In this document: positions 34,630-49,986 of the stretch, piece after piece
How the letters are laid out: each line of letters starts with the position of its first letter
Position numbering within the stretch: the first letter of the stretch is position 1
Assembly (NCBI GenBank): GCA_018398765.1
Contig: JAHBMJ010003220.1
Coordinates: 28,541 to 92,540 of the forward strand
From: Chromera velia
Taxonomy: Eukaryota > Sar > Chromeraceae
Direction of reading: 5' to 3'
DNA: 64,000 nucleotides
Translations under genes and position numbers: made by a program
The notes under the pieces: generated by a model
What the model saw: only the letters and a program-made list of their open reading frames with translations
Told to the model about the DNA's origin: nothing
The model's database searches: none

Positions 34630-36336
34630 TGCGTGCAGGTCTTCCAAACAAAACCTGCAAAAGACAATGTCTGTCTGTCTGTCCGTCCGTCCGTCGGTCT
34701 GTCTGCCTGTCTGTCCCTCTGTCGTTCTGATCAACCAGGTACTTGCTTCTAAGTTTCTCGTCATCAATCGACGGACATCTCGCTACCCTCCACACTCACT
34801 GGCTGGCCTGTTTAACCACCTCTGCAAGAGGACCAACTGGCTGCCTTCTGATCAAGCGAAGGATTGTAAACAAGGGCATGTCCGTGCATGAAACAAGAGG
34901 CACAAAGGCATACAGTACCCCCCTCATCCTTCCTGTGGAGCCTCTCGTTCAATTCCCGCCCATAAGAAAAACGAAGGAACAAAGAAATTAAGCACTGCTC
35001 TTTCAGAACCAGTTGAGTGAGTGATCAATCAATCAACTATGTTTCCCCTCCTTTCCTTTCCTTTTCAACGTTTCATTTGTATCCTTGTCTGTCTGTCCTG
35101 CAGTGAACTCACCAGACGAGAGGAGCGCTCCAACAGAGTTTTCTGTCTCTCCATCTCCTTCGTATTCTCTTCCTTGTCTCCCTCTCCTTCTTCTCCCTCC
35201 TCGCTGTCGCTCTGTCCCTCTCCTTTCTCATCCCTCTGTCCCCCCATCTCTTCGTCTTCGTCCTCCTGCACTCTCCCCTCCTCCCGCCCTTTGTCTTCCT
35301 TCTCCCCCTCCCCTCCTTCCCCTCCCTTTTCCTCCCCGTCATTATCCGCCCCTTTGTCTCCTGGCTGGCCCCCCCCTCTTTTCTCTCCCTTGCCTTCCTT
35401 TGATCCTGCGGGGGGGGTTTCTTTCCGTCTTTTTTTCTTAGCCGCACCTTCCCTCCCTCCTCTTCCTGTCTCTTCCCCTTCTTCTTCCTCTTCCACGCAG
35501 ACGTCGTGCCAGAACTCCGTCGAGAAGGACAGGTGCGGGTCGTACCGGTAGAAACTGAAAACTCCCACACGCGCATTCCCATCTGCCATCCCGGCAACAA
35601 ACAGGTCTGGCTGCGTCTCAAAAAGATCGTAAGGAGTGAGGACGAGCAAACAGAGCGCGTCTGGGGGCATCACCCCAGGACCCCTCAGCGCTCGCAGCAC
35701 AGAATCGACCTCAATTTGGACATGGTTCGACTCTGTCGCTCTACGAAACTTCAAGTCCTTTTTCTTTTCAATCTCTCCGTCTCCATTTTTCTTCACCAGT
35801 ATTGCTTTTCTGTCGTCCACCTCGATCAGAAGAGAGTCTAGCGTTTCGACTCGCAGGCCTTTGTAGAAGATCCGAACATACTCAAGCAGGGCTGCAAATT
35901 CAAATCTGGCTAGCTCTTGTTTTCCCCCACACACCACATAGACCTTTCCTGATGGGTATCTGCCTTGAAGATACTCTCCAGAGGAAACAAATCCCCAACT
36001 TGGCGGCACCTTGCTCCCCTTTCTTTTGGATATCCATGGACATTGCTCCAAAAAGTCTGCATATGTCTGTGGGTCCTCATTTACTTGAGCAAGCCAATCA
36101 AGTTCGCTTTTGGGTTTTGGCACCAGTGAAAAATGGACCGTGACTCTGAACTCGGGGGGGCACTCTTCTCCTCTCCCCTTCTCGTCTCCGGAACTCTTGT
36201 CAAGACCCGCAGAGGAGAAGCCGACGGCCTCAGCTCCCCGCTGGCGCGTTGGAGGACGGAACCCTCTGACCCAGGGGATAGCAGGGGAACGACTCCGCTT
36301 CTTTGCTCTTGGGGACATGGGGGAACGAGAAAGCAC
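34243..36336 (-). CDS. Archaemetzincin metalloprotease with acidic insertion
   Basis: Two exons on the minus strand, 36336-35113 and 34554-34243, joined in phase 0 through a GTGAGT...CAG intron; 511 residues. Archaemetzincins are zinc aminopeptidase-type metalloproteases. Family features: LLVLTPYDLFETQPDLFVAG (230-249), GVFSFYRYDP (259-267), and in exon 2 HELGHMLGLDHC with zinc ligands H411, H415, H421 and catalytic E412. The structural-zinc cysteines are C422, C427, C446 and C449 in the pattern HC-x4-C-x-MNGS...LCPVC. Between the YRYDP strand and the catalytic helix, residues 282 to about 395 are almost pure Glu, Lys, Gly and Asp, an insertion absent from usual family members. LERSSRL at the exon end directly precedes AVHELGH, as expected. 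The N-terminus is Arg/Ser/Pro-rich. The intron holds GT and GTCT repeats. Confidence 0.92.
34586..34627. repeat. Intronic (CA)n microsatellite
   Basis: Reads (GT)n on the coding strand, about 30 bases before the acceptor of the archaemetzincin intron. GTCT repeats lie at 34668-34722. Confidence 0.95.
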
Positions 36337-36972
36337 CGCGATTCCGTCAGGAAAACCTTCCCAATTCTGTCAGACGAGACGTCTCAATGAAATGATCCAA
36401 CAGAGGCACAAGGGTCTGCTGTAGAAGGCTACCTGTTTGCATACAGAGCTCCTTGTTATGGGAAGCAGGAGCTGGAAATTAGCCTGGAAGTGTGCAAGAC
36501 TCTTGGTCGTCGGATTTTCAGTTGCATGACCTTCCGAACTTCGTTCAAAAGATGTGTCGAGAGATAGATATAGAGATAGACCGCGCGCATCCGTGCACGG
36601 CGCGCCCAGGGCTGACGCACGCACATAGTCAGACTTTCGCAGGAACAGGGGGCCGGGCGGCCAAATTCTGTATCGATGCATCGGGCATCGATCAAAAGCG
36701 CGCCATGCATGCACGCGCCATGCACGAATCCGCCATATATATATAGTAACGCAATTTGCATGCATGCATTCATCTGAATTATTCATATACGGAGTTGTCG
36801 TTTTGATCAATTAATGCAAACTGCAGAAACGCAGCTTTGTCATACATTCAAGTCCAGTAGACAATTAAGCACTTCAGTCGATGAAGTTGGATTGGATTGA
36901 GTCCAGGACTGACCAGCAGCAGTTTTTCTTTCCTCAGACTTTTGATCGGATCGTCGGAAACCTCTATTGATC
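36337..36972. promoter_or_regulatory. Divergent promoter region with TGCATGCA and TATATATA
   Basis: The 636-base gap between head-to-head archaemetzincin and coiled-coil genes. It contains GCCATGCATGCACGCGCCAT at 36701, CCATATATATATAG at 36732, and GCATGCATGCATTC at 36757. No ORF is supported. Confidence 0.45.
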
Positions 36973-39764
<2,792 letters not shown>

Positions 39765-40548
39765 GTATGCACACAGACAGAGAGAGGGGGGGAGGGAGAG
39801 GGGTGGAGGTCGGGGAGGGCACTCTGTCTGTCTCTCTGTGTGTCGATGAATGACTGACTGAACACAAAAGTACTGCTCCTTTGCTGAAAGACCTGTCTTT
39901 TTCTCTCTCTCGCTTTTGTCTATCGGGTATCTTTCCTTTTTGTTTCTCGGGTGCACGAGAGCACGGAAACGAAGAGACGGGCGCGAGTCGATGAGTAGGG
40001 AGGAGGAGGAGAGAGATCGTGCACACACGGAGAAATGGGAAGAGAGAGCAATCAAACAAACCGCTCCCTCTGTGTACAGGTTGGATGATAAAGAGGAAAG
40101 AGAGACAGAAGCTAGGGTGAAGGCCTGATGTGGTCTCTGTGTTCCCGCATGTCCCGTTTTAGGTGGGTGCTGCATCAATTCGGACAGAAATTTTTCTTCA
40201 TTCTCTCCTTCCTCCGTCTCCTCTTTGCCCGACCTCTTTTTCTTTTCTGGCGATGTACGAGAATAAATCCTCCTTGAAGGAGATGATCTTGAATGTGCCT
40301 GCATTTTTGTAAGCATGACATGCGGGCCGACGGAGGAACGAAATCCTGTAATTCTTTCCTTCCCCTTCCACTTCCACTTCTTCTGCGCCTGCATTCATCC
40401 CCCCTTTCCCACCTGCTGACCGAATGCATCGGGTGTACATCGCGCCTGTCTCACCGTTCGGCCTGGACAGTGTTTGCTCATCGGGCGCTCAATCAAAAGA
40501 TCCCACCGATCGACCACCGTGGGTCTGCTTGATTCCCCCTCTCTCCAG

Positions 40549-40743
40549 TTTTTTGATAAAGGGTCTAAAAGAGTCAGAGCTTGGGCCGACTGGGTCAGTG
40601 CCACAGCTAGGCTGCACGAGAAATTAACAGAATGCACAGCCAGTCAGCAAACCGCTGCTGTCCATGCAGCACTGGAGCCAATTAGCGCGGGAGAATCGGA
40701 TGTGACCGGCACGCCCACCATCCTGCGGGTTGGGAAGAAGTAG
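40549..40743 (+). CDS. Possible last exon of an unresolved gene
   Basis: After CTCTCCAG the frame reads FFDKGSKRVRAWADWVSATA and on to a TAG at 40741-40743, 65 codons with protein-like composition. AATAAA follows 40 bases later. It could be an alternative 3' exon of the coiled-coil gene or part of a separate small gene; I found no upstream exon that clearly joins it. Confidence 0.25.
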   Translation, partial: FFDKGSKRVRAWADWVSATARLHEKLTECTASQQTAAVHAALEPISAGESDVTGTPTILRVGKK

Positions 40744-40782
40744 AGAAGAGAAAAAGAAAAAGGAAAGTATGGATCGACTCAC

Positions 40783-40798
40783 AATAAAGAGCAATAAA
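40783..40798 (+). terminator. Candidate polyadenylation signals (two AATAAA)
   Basis: AATAAA at 40783 and again at 40793, just before the sequence turns A+T-rich. They would serve a plus-strand transcript ending here. Confidence 0.35.
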
Positions 40799-41165
40799 GA
40801 GCCGAAGAGTAGCATCTGTTACTGATGTTGCGATCAATTTTTGATTAAAGGACATCATTCAGAGTTGAATACTCAAGCTCCCAATTAAAGTATTCTAAAG
40901 CCATCTAGCCTAAACCTAGACTGAGGCTAGACCCAAACTAGGCAAACCTATCTAAACTAAAGTTTGATAACGTTATATACTACATTAGATATAATACGGC
41001 TTATTATCATCATATCGACTTCGAGTCAGTACTATATAGAGTCAGGCTTAGTTAACATCATAAATCATGATCGTTATTTGGAATGTGTATCATGTCTCTC
41101 AAATGTGCATAAGATAATCATTTCATAATGTCAGATATAAATTGTAAGATAATTAAGTATAATTC

Positions 41166-41954
41166 ATCATCATCATCATCATCATACGTCATCGCCGTCG
41201 GTCTATTTCTGAACTTCCAGCTAACGACACAAGTCAGTCAGGATACTAGGATTAGCCAGTCCTCCCCATAAGAGAAAAGACATGCAGAAGCCTAGAAATG
41301 TAAGAACCAATCAATCTATCCTTCCCGGCAATACAAGTGATTGACTTTCAACCGAAGATGTGGTCCGCTCATCTGTAGATGCCCTCGGCTTCCCGTCTCA
41401 GACTGAGCTGTTGTGTCAGCTTGGGAGGCGTCAGGTCGGAGCCGTGTGACCTACCCCCCCTTACCGACGTCTTTCTCTCCCCCTGCTTTGTTTCTCTTTC
41501 CCCTGAGGCTTTCTGACTAGCTGTACATATAACGAGCTATTAATAGTGTGCATTGCTATCAAGGCGTCAAAGCTTGCCTAAAAAGGCCTGCGCGTGTTGT
41601 GCAATCCCCGTCCTACCCCGGGTAGAAACCTCTTCAAGTCACGCCTCCAGATTTTCGTCGTCTCCTCCGATTTTCTTCATTCACAATGCTTTGCCTTCTC
41701 AAAACTGGCTGTGGCCGTGAGCGTGGCTTGTCTGGTTGGCATTGAAAGAAGAGCGAAGCCCAGAAGGCTGGCATCCACCCCTAGGCGTAGGAAAGCACCG
41801 TTGCTTCGAATTTGCACAGTGTTGCCGACTCAGCTTGCAGGCGTCTCCTCAGTCAGATCAAGTCCAAGTCTGTCTCTTGTGGTTGTCTTGCTTCCGCTGC
41901 TGACTCTTGGTTGTCCTTTTTGGTGCCACTGCTTGTGCCGAAGTGAGGGGACTC
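41166..41954. repeat. Dispersed element, copy 1
   Basis: Near-identical to 42376-43176 in the same orientation, offset about 1.2 kb. It begins with (ATC)n then GTCATCGC, and ends GAAGTGAGGGGACTCC. Both copies share a plus-strand ORF (41594 here) beginning MLCNPRP, with no known domain. It is probably a small non-autonomous mobile element or a segmental duplication. Confidence 0.8.
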
Positions 41955-42375
41955 CTTACGACTTCGGGGGACTCCAATGCGCCAAGCACCGCGGAGATCC
42001 GGAAAGATCGCAATGACTGTGGCTGACTTTCTACAAAGGAGATACTCAGTGGTGTTAGATAGTGTTGGGCAGTCTCTATGAATGGTGATTGTGTAATTAG
42101 TTTTATTTTATTAGTAGTATGTCTTAAATAATGTTTAACCATCCTAGCTAACCGTCTCTAACGTTAATAAAATAGTGCAATACAGTAGTGCAGTAGTCGA
42201 GTACAAGCAGCTTTAAACCTTTAACTTTAATTATATCTTTATAAAATAGTATGTTTCTAGCAATACCTATATAAACACTCCCTATATAATACCTATATAG
42301 TAAGTTAATTAGTATATTTATGCTGCTTAAAAACAAACTGTTACAAACTACTAATATAAGTGGTATCTAGAGTGG

Positions 42376-43176
42376 TCATCATCATCATTATATGTCATCG
42401 CTATCGGTCAATTTCTGAACTTCCACTGTCTTCCAGCGTTAGACACAAGTCAGTCAGGGCACTAAGATCAGCTAGTCCTCCCCATAGGAGAAAATACATA
42501 CAAAACCTAGAAATACAAGAACCAATCAATCTATTCTTCTCAGCAATACAAGTGATTGACTCTCAACCAAAGATGTGGTCCGCTCATCTGTACATGCCCC
42601 CGGCTTCCAGTCTCAGACTGAGCTGTTGTATCAGCTTGGGAGGCATCAGGTCGGAGCCGTGCGACCTACCCCCCCTTACCGACGTCTTTCTCTCCCCCTA
42701 CTTTGTTTCTCTTTCCCCTTTCTGACTGGCTATACGTATACCGAGCTGTTAACAGTGTGCATTCAATTTGCCATGACAAGGCGTCAAAGCTTGCCTAGGC
42801 CTGCGTGTGTTGTGCAATCCCCGTCCTGCCCCAGGTGGAAACCTCTTCAAGTCACGCCTCCAGATTTTCGTCGTCTCTTCCGATTTTCTTCATTCACAAT
42901 GCTTTGCCTTCTCAAAACTGGCTATGGCCGTGAGCGTGGCTTGTCTGGTTGGCACTGAAAGAAGAAGGAAACCCAGAAGGCTGGCATCCACCCCCAGGCG
43001 TAGGAAAGCACCGCTGCTTCGAGTTTATACAGTGTTGCCGACTCAGCTTGCAGGCGTCTCCTCAGTCAGATCAGGTCCAAATCCATCTCTCGTGATTTTC
43101 GTGGTTATCCTGCTTTTGCTGCTGACTCCTGGTTGTCCTTTTTGGTGCCGCTGCTTATGCTGAAGTGAGGGGACTC
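42376..43176. repeat. Dispersed element, copy 2
   Basis: Second direct copy of the element at 41166. It has a 12-base insertion (TGTCTTCCAGCG) near its left end and scattered substitutions, so the copies are not recent identical duplicates. The shared ORF (42807) is preserved in frame through the first 118 codons. Confidence 0.8.
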
Positions 43177-43773
43177 TAGTCTAGAGTGGTGTTTAGTCTT
43201 TACTTAGTTGAACAATTAAGTTAATTCATGCATAATTAGGAATTGTAGCTATAGCTACAGCAATTGTAATGATAATGATGTATGAGGTTAAAGCCGGTGA
43301 GCCATATAGGCTCTGGCCAACCTAGTATTTCCTGCATAGATGACTGTTGACTAGACTGTCGATTAATTCATAGAAATTTGAATACATGACGAATTAATTT
43401 TGTATGTATGATACTGAGTATGATAATTGAAATGAATTGTTAAATATAATTAATATAAAGCTAAGCCGGAACATAACAACTCACTTTCAAGTTACCCCCG
43501 AATTAAGTACATTAAAACTAAGCAACCCAGTCTATAATTGACTATAATATATATATCACTTCCTAGTAATAAACGATGTATTTAAAAAATGATAAAATCT
43601 GTTACTAAATTTATCACTGTAATGTTCTATTCAATTAACTCAACTGCTCATATTACAGACAAAAACCCTAACTGTGAGAGCTAAAACTTTTTAATCACTC
43701 TATGAATCTTTACATATATTTTCATATAAATTCAATGATTATTCAAGTTTCATTCAGACCACTTCAAAATACG

Positions 43774-45285
43774 CTAGCTGTATCCGCTGCTGCTGAGGTA
43801 TGAAAGGTTGTTTATCCTTCCGCTATCCGATCTTCCGTTGGGTCCTTCTGTTTCTTTTAAATGTGACGTCCCTGAGTGTCTGTCAGTCAGAAGTCGCGAA
43901 TCCGCACTCAGACTGTCAGTAAACATCGCCGTGTCGTGCGCGTCTGGAGCCTCGACGATGCCCATCGAGGCCAACGCCATGGTCATCGCACTAGGTTTTT
44001 CCGGAGTTTTCGGAGCCGTGTACTTGAAGTTTTCGTACTCCAACTGTGCGGCCTTCTTCGTCGGATCACCCCCAGCACCCAGACCCGCTCCTGAGGGTCC
44101 AGATGGGTCAGACCACCCAAAGAGATTGTTCAAGGAGAATCCCTCACCTCCCCGAGCATCGGCTTCTGATTCAGAAATGGAAGAGGACCCCCTCCCCCCA
44201 GGCTGTCCGGTGCGTCTCTCAGAGATCATGCGACGATCTTTCTTTTGAGCTGCCTGAAAAGAGGAGTCTAATTGATCCACCAACGCCAAAGCGCCTGCGT
44301 GGGGTCTGGGCTCTCTTCTCTCTCCCTTTGCTTTTGCTTTTATCTCGGCGACACCTTGAGACTCGGGCTCTGCCCTTCCTTCATGCTGAACCCTCTCGCC
44401 CTCTAGTTTTTGTGAGCCTGGTCTCCACTCCTCTCTTCCCTGTGACGGTGTCACTACCGTGCCCCTCTGGTGCGGCTCCAGATGACCCCCCTGTCCTTGT
44501 GGGGGTCTGCCCCACTGCAGCTTCATACCCTCCAGACTTCCACCCCCCGCCAATGGGCCTTCCACCTCCCCCACCTCCCCATCGTCGAGCCTTGCCACGC
44601 CGATACTTTCCTCCCCCATGTCGGGCACCATGCGGCCTATCTCGTCGATGTCTCGGCCCAGCCGGATACGGGGTGGGGGCTGCCATCGAGATACTGAGGG
44701 CAGACAGAGGAGGGAAGAATTGAAACCGAGAAATCATAAGGGAAGGGAACAAGAGAAAAGAGGAAAAGGTATGAATCTTTCGACAGTCGAGATGAGAAAT
44801 CGATCCATACAATCGGGTCGCCTGCTTTTGTTCGAGATACCTGATCTGAATGAAGTCTCTGTTGGTTGGATGACAGCTAGCTAGAGAAATTCCCAAGCTC
44901 CTCATTTCTTTACGGATCGAGTCCCCACCTTCTCCCTCTCCCTTCCGTTCGCTTTAGATCTTTTCAAAGAGAAAGAAATCGGCAACAGACACACAGACAG
45001 ACCTTCTTGCATAGACTTGGACACAGTAGAGAAACCGAAGGGGGGGTACACGGACGCCTGCGCCATTCAACAATTCAGTGGGATAATTGAACAAAGAGGA
45101 GAAGGATTGTCATGCTCTAGTGTCATACAAAGCTGCAAACCGATACCTGACTCCATTCACGTAGTCAAAAAGACACAGAAACCACATCTTGTAATATGGA
45201 GAGTTGTTGCATCAAGTCAAAAGAGAGGGAGTCAAGTTTCGCAGTAATAATGAAAAATGACTTAATTTGGACCAGAAATGCTGCT

Positions 45286-45317
<32 letters not shown>

Positions 45318-48300
45318 TATATATATATATGCACACTCTCCCAAACTGACCGAGACGGCAGATGGCGGCCTGTTCCCCCCGAAGCGATACCCCAGAGGGA
45401 CCACTTCCTTCTGCAGGCAGGCAGGCAGGCAGGATCGATAGATCCATAGAGGTACACATGGATGGATGGATGAATGGATGGATGGATGCGGGTGCAAAGG
45501 TGGAAAGGGGAAACGAAACAGACTGCGGCGTTCTTCTTCCCTCCTTAGCAGTCTGTTTGTGTAGAGGATTGCGAAAGCAGAAATAAAGAATGACACCCTG
45601 TTTTTTTGTCTCTATTCTTCCGATGTTTTTTCTTCAGGAGAGCGGACCGCAAAGTCTTCCACTGTCATTGCAGCCGGAGGGTTTCCCTTCTCTCCAAACG
45701 CGTCTGCCCTCCTCTGGTCGGCCTGTGCAGTGAAGGAACGGAGAGGGGTCACCGTCAGGGGCCTGTGGGCAAATGTTTAGGAATAGATCAGAGAGGCAGA
45801 AATAGCATCATACAGCAATGCGAAGATAGATTTACAAAATGGTTTGCGTGCAGAAAGCGCTTCAGGCAGAATCAGCCAGGCTGTACTGAATGGCGCAAAT
45901 GAAGGAGTAACTGGATGGGCAAAAGCCACTAAATTGGGTTTGTGCGTAAGTGAACACAGTCACAGAGTACAATTAAGGAAAACACATGATGCGATCGAGG
46001 CTCACGTACCCTCTGTTTACAGTCACGGAAGAGTGTGAATACAAATTTCTCCCTTCTGTCATGCTTCCTCTGTTCTGTCTCTCCCGACTGTGTGGAGAAT
46101 CTCTCCGTGAAGAGGGGGGGTGCCAGGGAGGTACAAAAGGACGGTTTTGGTTTTCTCCTGAGTCCGTTTGTGATTTGAATGGTCGCGTCTTTGTCCCTCC
46201 CCTCCTCTCTCCGTCTCCATCCCGTCCAGTTAGAATGGCAAAAAAAGGCTCGACGCGTGCCGAGGGGGTTTTCCGTGTGAGGAAAGCAGACTCTCTCTCT
46301 CGCTCTGCCGCGGGTGATGCAGGAGAGGGAGAGCGGCTCTTGGCTGCTGGCGGAGCCACCCTGACGACCCTCTCGGAAAGGGCGTTTCTGTCAGGAAACC
46401 TCTGACGCTTCAGCTTGGCTGACTGGATCTTTCCATCTTCCCCCCTCCGTGTTGTTAGAGGGGGGGAGCGCGGGCGAGACGATGTAGCAGACACAGAACG
46501 CGCAGTTTGCCCTGGAGGCGTCAGAGATAAATAAGGATCGCCCCCCCAGCTGCGCACTTGGACCCTGGGTGCAGGGAGGTAGGCACGGAGACCGGGAGCG
46601 TGAGCTGCTGAGCCCTGAGGGGGAGCGGGTTTAATGGAAGGAGGTGGTGAGGCATGTGATGCATTCGTTGAGTATTTTTGTTGAAGTGTTTTCAGGAGGG
46701 CCATATAGTCCGTCGGTTTGTTTGCGTTGCGAATTCTGTAGAGAAGTTCTTTGGGTGGGGAGGGGGAGTCGGATGCTATGGTGGGGGGTGGAGCTGCGGG
46801 CATGGGGGAATGGGGGGGGTCAGGAGAATCATATCTTGAGGAGTGTCTGCTGACTCTTTTCTTTTTTTTGCTCTCTTCTGAGAGAACGACTGAGGCTCTT
46901 CTTTCTTGCGCTGCTTCACTCTTCGCTTTTTTCTTCTTCTGCTGCTGCTGTGACTTTGTTTTCTGCAAAGAAGACGGGTCTTCAAGTCGCGGCTTTGGTT
47001 TTTTGTGCTGCACCGGTTCATCAAATGGATCCACATGTTTCCTTTCTCTGTCTGCATCTTCCTTCACACCTGCCCGTGAATTCATCTCCTCAACAAATTC
47101 GTCTTCAAAAGATCGTGGAGAGGACAGAGGGGCTGCTTGGTGATATCCTTCTGTCTGTAGAAGGACCTGGGCACGCTCGTCTCCCTGCAGGCACATTCCG
47201 ATTGGACAATATAGAGAAAAGAAGGGAGGGAGGAGAGCAGAAGACGTAAATGTCCCCCCCCCGGCAGCACAACAGAGAGAAGCGACGGCATGATACTGCC
47301 AACACTGATTCCCTCGTCTTCGCCCATTGGTAACAGAATGAAGTAAGTCCCGCAAGTGGATTTTCTCTTTCCTGCCTTCCTTTCTTCATTCATTCATTCA
47401 TTCATTCATTCATTCATTCGTTCATTCATTTACTCATTCATTCGTTCATTCATTCATTCATTAATTTCTTCATTTACTCACCCATTCATTCACTCACTCA
47501 CTCACTTACTCACTCACTCACTCACTCATTCAGTCATTCATTCATTCATTCATCCAGTCATTCAGTCGGTCAGGCAGACAGTAAACCAGTGACTCGTCCA
47601 TCATAGATCAAGTTCGTTTCTTGCCTCTGCCTCGCCTAAGACAAACTTCAATAAAAAACCTTCAGCCGCCAAATGAGCGTCGGCTTTTTCTTTCTGACCG
47701 GTTGCTGAATCTTCTCGACATTCTGAGCGACGTGTGTGCCCACGTCGTTTGCGACACTCCCGAGGGCAGCCCCCAGTCCCTCCTTCTCCATCGCCTTGCC
47801 GGCCCTCTCCGTCATGTCGGTGAAGTCCTTCTGCTTTTTCACAACAGACAAAATGATGCACATATACATTGGTATCATTTTTACATACACACAGAGAGAA
47901 AAAGATGCACGACGGGAGAGGGGGAGAGAGAGAGGGAAACAGAGAGATGCACACAACACATGCATAGAAACTCGCAGAAGCTCACACTCAGACAAACAAA
48001 GACTAGGGACTACATCCAGTGTGCTGCTCTTCTCCGTCCTTCAGCCCAGACTCCTCCCTGCACCGACCTGTGCTGCATCTCCAAAGTCTGCGAGGCTCTT
48101 CAAAAAAGCTCCAAACGGATCCCCCCCCTCTTTCTCCTTCCCCCCCCCTTCTGCCTTCTGAAGAACCCCCTGCTGATCCCCTCCGGCGGCTTCAAGCTCC
48201 TCTGCCTCCTCAACAAATTGCTCTTCCAACTCATCCCTTTCCTGTGCATCCCATCTACTCCCCTGCTCTGTTTGTTCCTCCTCATATAGCGTGGCTGCTG

Positions 48301-49986
48301 CGGCACTTCTTTGCGTGATGTTGTCTGCTTGTTTTGAAGTTGGTATTCCTTGACTGGGGTCCAATTGAACTTTTTTGTCTTTAGGCTGCTTGCCCTTCTC
48401 CTTGTCCGCCTCCTGCTCGTCTGGAGGAATCACGTCTGGCACAACGTTGTCCAAAAACGTTTCGATTCCCTTGAAGAAATCTCGCAAGGGATCTTCAGGG
48501 AGTTTCAATTTCTTTTCTTTCTTCGGGAGATGATCAGTGTTCTTTTCTTTCTTCTTCTTTTTTTTCTTTTTCTGCACCTCAGCTTCCTCTTTCTGCTTGC
48601 GCGCCGCTTCCACTTGGTCAGCGTCGTCGGGGGGGAGGGCGAAGAAGGTCGCGAAAGACACTCGGGAAGCCTCGGCAGCTTCTTTCCGTCGCTGCTCCTC
48701 CTCCTCTCTCTGTAAATCTGCAAAAGTCACACTCTCATCATGTACCTCTTCATTATCCTCACACTCATACGCATTCCCCTCCCCCCCCCCCTGAGCCCTT
48801 TCAACAACCGCCTCTGTAGCGTCTTCAGCTTCCAATACGGCAGGAAGCGGATGAGAGCGACTGCTACTCTCTCTGACACTCATCGGACCCCCTGAAAATC
48901 CCCCGGCAACATGGGGGGCTTGGTCTTCTTCTTCAGTGACCCATCGCCGTCTCTCTCCTGCCTCCTCTCCCTTACCTGGAACTCTCTGTGGATCTTTGTC
49001 TTTGTCGCTCTCCTTCTCACTGGCTACTTTACAACTCGGGAAACGAGACATCCAGACGGGCCTCCCTTCCACAGGGGCCATGGACGTCGGCACAAAACGA
49101 ACCTCGGGCCTCGGGTGCCGGGGCCACTGAGAAGAATCCTCTGTCTGTTTCTCTCTGAACTGAGGGCGGAAGGATGGAGACGGACGTTCGAGGGCTTCCC
49201 TTTCCCTCTCGGCCTCTCCACTGAGCCCCCACGCCCCATCGTGCTGGCCACTGAATGCAGGAAGAGGAACGGACGCGCCCTCGATGGGGTGGGTGTAATC
49301 TTGAGGCCCCATTCTCCATTCCTGTGAAGGGGGGCATGGGAAGGGGTGTGGGGGAGAGGGTCCAACTTGCCATTCTGTCGGATAGGGCTCTTGGTGGGGT
49401 GGACAACTGGTCTGGTGTGCATCCTGTGGGAAAGGGGGATGCAGGGGGTTGAAGTGACCTGCCTGGAAGTTTGCTTGGACGTCTTCAGCCGGGGGGTCTG
49501 CAAACGCGCGCAGTTGTGCGGCCAGTGCTTCCTTTTCCTCAAACTTCCTCGTCAGCTGGTCAAGTCGCAGAGTTGCGTTTGCGACCTTTGCTTTGATGTT
49601 CAAAATCTGCTCCAAGTCCTGCATGCAAAACGAAACAAAAGAAGAAAACAAACAACCTCTCAATGACGCAATTGCTGCATCCAATTCGCTGTAACCATGC
49701 ATCCCGGAGCCCGTAGTATTCTCCCAGATGCATCCTTCGCTTGCCGCCAATGTACGTGAAGAAAGGCAATGATGCAATCAGCAGATGACCTGCACACTTA
49801 CTTCTTGGAGCCTTTCTTGGTCAACTGGGTCGGTCATGAGGACGACTACATGAAGTTTCTCATAGACCTGACAAGCAGTGCTCGCTTCAGAAGGGCAGCT
49901 GATGAAGAAACACACGCATGCAGCATGCCGTAGTTGAATTATATATATATGTTTCGAAGGTGTTGTTTGGACTTTGTCGCAGTCAT
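43774..49986 (-). CDS. Large, mostly disordered protein, 8 exons, 1337 residues
   Basis: Minus-strand exons, all in phase: 49986-49973, 49898-49802, 49618-48068, 47830-47699, 47184-46006, 45722-45648, 45410-45351, 44679-43774. The start MTATNCPSEAS is set by the phase of the 14-base first exon. The only clearly ordered part is the N-terminal coiled coil (VYEKLHVVVLMTDPVDQERL, then DLEQILNIKAKVANATLRLD), about residues 12-80. After it come Pro-rich, Glu/Lys-rich and Ser/Arg-rich segments, a poly-Lys run near 48560, and a small helix AGKAMEKEGLGAALGSVAND in exon 4. I do not recognise a family. The coiled coil with long disordered tail suggests a scaffold or structural protein, which is inference. 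Small exons 6 and 7 are the least certain. It is divergent from the double-HNH gene. Confidence 0.6.
47385..47575. repeat. (CATT)n / (CACT)n microsatellite
   Basis: About 190 bases of CATT units with CACT and CAGT variants, in intron 4 of the large minus-strand gene. Confidence 0.95.

Larger units (their letters stand above)
40830..43773. other. AT-rich island carrying a duplicated element
   Basis: A+T-rich DNA lies between the convergent coiled-coil and 1337-residue genes. It is interrupted by two GC-richer direct copies of one element (see repeats). Outside the copies no ORF is present. Confidence 0.75.
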
